Of a DNA stretch of 46,066 nucleotides, positions 45,540 through 46,066 are shown piece by piece. The translations under genes were made by a program, and so were the position numbers. Origin of the DNA: Aquificota bacterium (lineage in GTDB: Bacteria > Aquificota > Aquificia > Desulfurobacteriales > DQVG01); the NCBI GenBank assembly GCA_027002265.1, contig JAMOTM010000074.1, forward strand, positions 1 to 46,066, read 5' to 3'. The notes beneath the pieces are model-generated. The model saw nothing but the letters and a program-made list of their open reading frames with translations. It was not told the origin of the DNA and searched no databases. Positions within the stretch are counted from its first letter, which is position 1. Every line of letters begins with the position of its first letter.

Positions 45540-46066
45540 ATATTCTCCATTTCTTTAAAAATTAATCCAAATATTATCCAAATATCCAATTCATTAAGTT
45601 GCCATCCAAAAATTCCCCTTATTAAATAGGCACTTAATAAACCCATTAAAACAATATTTTGTACATTTATATGCTTTATTAAAAAAAACAACATATATCC
45701 TATTAAATATAAAAATATCAAAAAGCCTATAATTCCCTCTTCTGATAAAATTTTTAAATAAATATTATGAGGATGAGAAACATGCTCATCAATATGTAAA
45801 TCAATATACTTTTGTTTCAATCCTTCATATCCATTACCTATTAAAAAATGACTTTTCCAAAATTTATAAGCATAATTCCATAAAATCACTCTAGAAGAAA
45901 TAGAACTATCTTTATTTTCTTTAACTATATTTTTGACTTTATTTTCTTTAACTATATTTTTGACTTTATTTTCTTTAACTATATTTTTGACTTTATTTTC
46001 TTTAACTATATTTTTGACTTTATTTTCTTTAACTATATTTTTGACTTTATTTTCTTTAACTATATT
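45536..46066 (-). CDS. Wzy/WaaL-type O-antigen polymerase or ligase, C-terminal part, cut by window edge
   Basis: The visible C-terminus has SSRVILWNYAYKFWKSHFLIGNGYEG, then HPHNIYLKILSEEGIIGFLIFL, the Wzy_C (O-antigen ligase/polymerase) blocks with the conserved Arg and the His-x-His-Asn loop, and two further membrane helices before the stop at 45536. The reading frame stays open without a stop to 46066. A start at the GTG 45889 would cut the domain in half, so that start is rejected. Upstream of residue SS the frame is filled by VKNIVKENK repeats (45911-46066). The N-terminal membrane helices lie outside the window. It may polymerise the repeat unit or ligate it to a carrier. Confidence 0.85.
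   Translation of the reverse strand, partial: NIVKENKVKNIVKENKVKNIVKENKVKNIVKENKVKNIVKENKVKNIVKENKDSSISSRVILWNYAYKFWKSHFLIGNGYEGLKQKYIDLHIDEHVSHPHNIYLKILSEEGIIGFLIFLYLIGYMLFFLIKHINVQNIVLMGLLSAYLIRGIFGWQLNELDIWIIFGLIFKEMENI
45911..46066 (-). repeat. 27-bp tandem array, in frame, encoding VKNIVKENK
   Basis: Five perfect copies begin at 45911, 45938, 45965, 45992 and 46019, with a sixth copy of 21 bases at 46046-46066 stopped by the edge. Unit length 27 is a multiple of three, so the Wzy/WaaL frame passes through with no stop. Each unit is nine residues, basic and lysine-rich, read VKNIVKENK. Copies show no divergence. Confidence 0.97.

Noticed and set aside
45536-45889. A complete small gene starting at GTG 45889
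   Set aside because: The frame continues upstream with no stop and the conserved Arg of the Wzy_C block lies just before that GTG, so it is an internal codon.
45911-46066. CRISPR-like repeat array
   Set aside because: Units are contiguous with no spacers, are a multiple of three long and sit in an open coding frame, so it is a coding minisatellite.
1-46066. Poly-G phase-variation tracts typical of Campylobacter
   Set aside because: No G or C run long enough to slip was seen; only A/T runs of 8 to 10.

Overview
The window is 46 kb of very AT-rich DNA, almost every base coding, that reads as one large surface-polysaccharide (capsule or O-antigen type) locus. No rRNA, tRNA, CRISPR array or transposase was seen. 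The base composition, the compact ATGA-overlapping operons, and the mix of a legionaminic-acid pathway of the Campylobacter type, ADP-heptose genes and a PglA-like glycosyltransferase point to a Campylobacterota bacterium, perhaps a Nautilia/Caminibacter-like vent lineage. The taxonomic call is inference, not measurement.

Layout. (1) Positions 1-14894, minus strand: an export and assembly operon transcribed from about 14.9 kb leftwards. It runs wza-like lipoprotein, wzc-like tyrosine autokinase, PHP-type tyrosine phosphatase, gmhB-hldD-hldE-gmhA (complete ADP-L-glycero-D-manno-heptose supply), wecB, a sugar epimerase, a CgeB-like glycosyltransferase, a Wzx flippase, two GT4 enzymes, a GT9 (heptosyltransferase family) and the start of a GT2 at the left edge. 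(2) 14895-15000: a divergent intergenic region with candidate promoters on both strands. (3) 15001-15882, plus strand: a lone initiating phosphoglycosyl transferase, the only plus-strand gene. (4) 15877-36775, minus strand: legionaminic acid pathway (legB, C, H, I, G, ptmE, F) with an embedded O-acyltransferase, then a second Wzx, glycosyltransferases, an AsnB-type amidotransferase, a NodB deacetylase, an EptA/CptA-like phosphoethanolamine transferase, a polytopic polymerase candidate and a PglA-like GT4. (5) 36768-42505: dTDP-rhamnose genes rmlABCD, a TviB/WbpO-type UDP-HexNAc dehydrogenase and a UDP-glucuronate 4-epimerase. (6) 42506-42672: the longest non-coding stretch, with a good sigma70-like promoter and a terminator-like hairpin. 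(7) 42673-46066: ugd, a second initiating sugar transferase, a GT4, and the C-terminal part of a Wzy/WaaL-type polymerase or ligase.

How it works together (inference): two initiating transferases load the lipid carrier, the GT4/GT2/GT9 enzymes extend it with rhamnose, uronic acids, HexNAc uronates, legionaminic acid and possibly heptose, and decorating enzymes add acyl, amide and phosphoethanolamine groups or remove acetyls. Two Wzx flippases and two polymerase candidates move and polymerise the units, and Wza-Wzc with its phosphatase exports the product. Duplicated assembly functions suggest two glycans, or a composite locus.

The most unusual sequence features are a perfect 27-bp in-frame tandem array (VKNIVKENK repeats) running off the right edge inside the Wzy/WaaL gene, a repeat-derived insertion in RmlB, and the hairpin-containing leader upstream of the uronate/rhamnose/legionaminate run. 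Several starts are better placed at internal ATG or GTG codons than at the longest-frame start; those choices are given in the entries.
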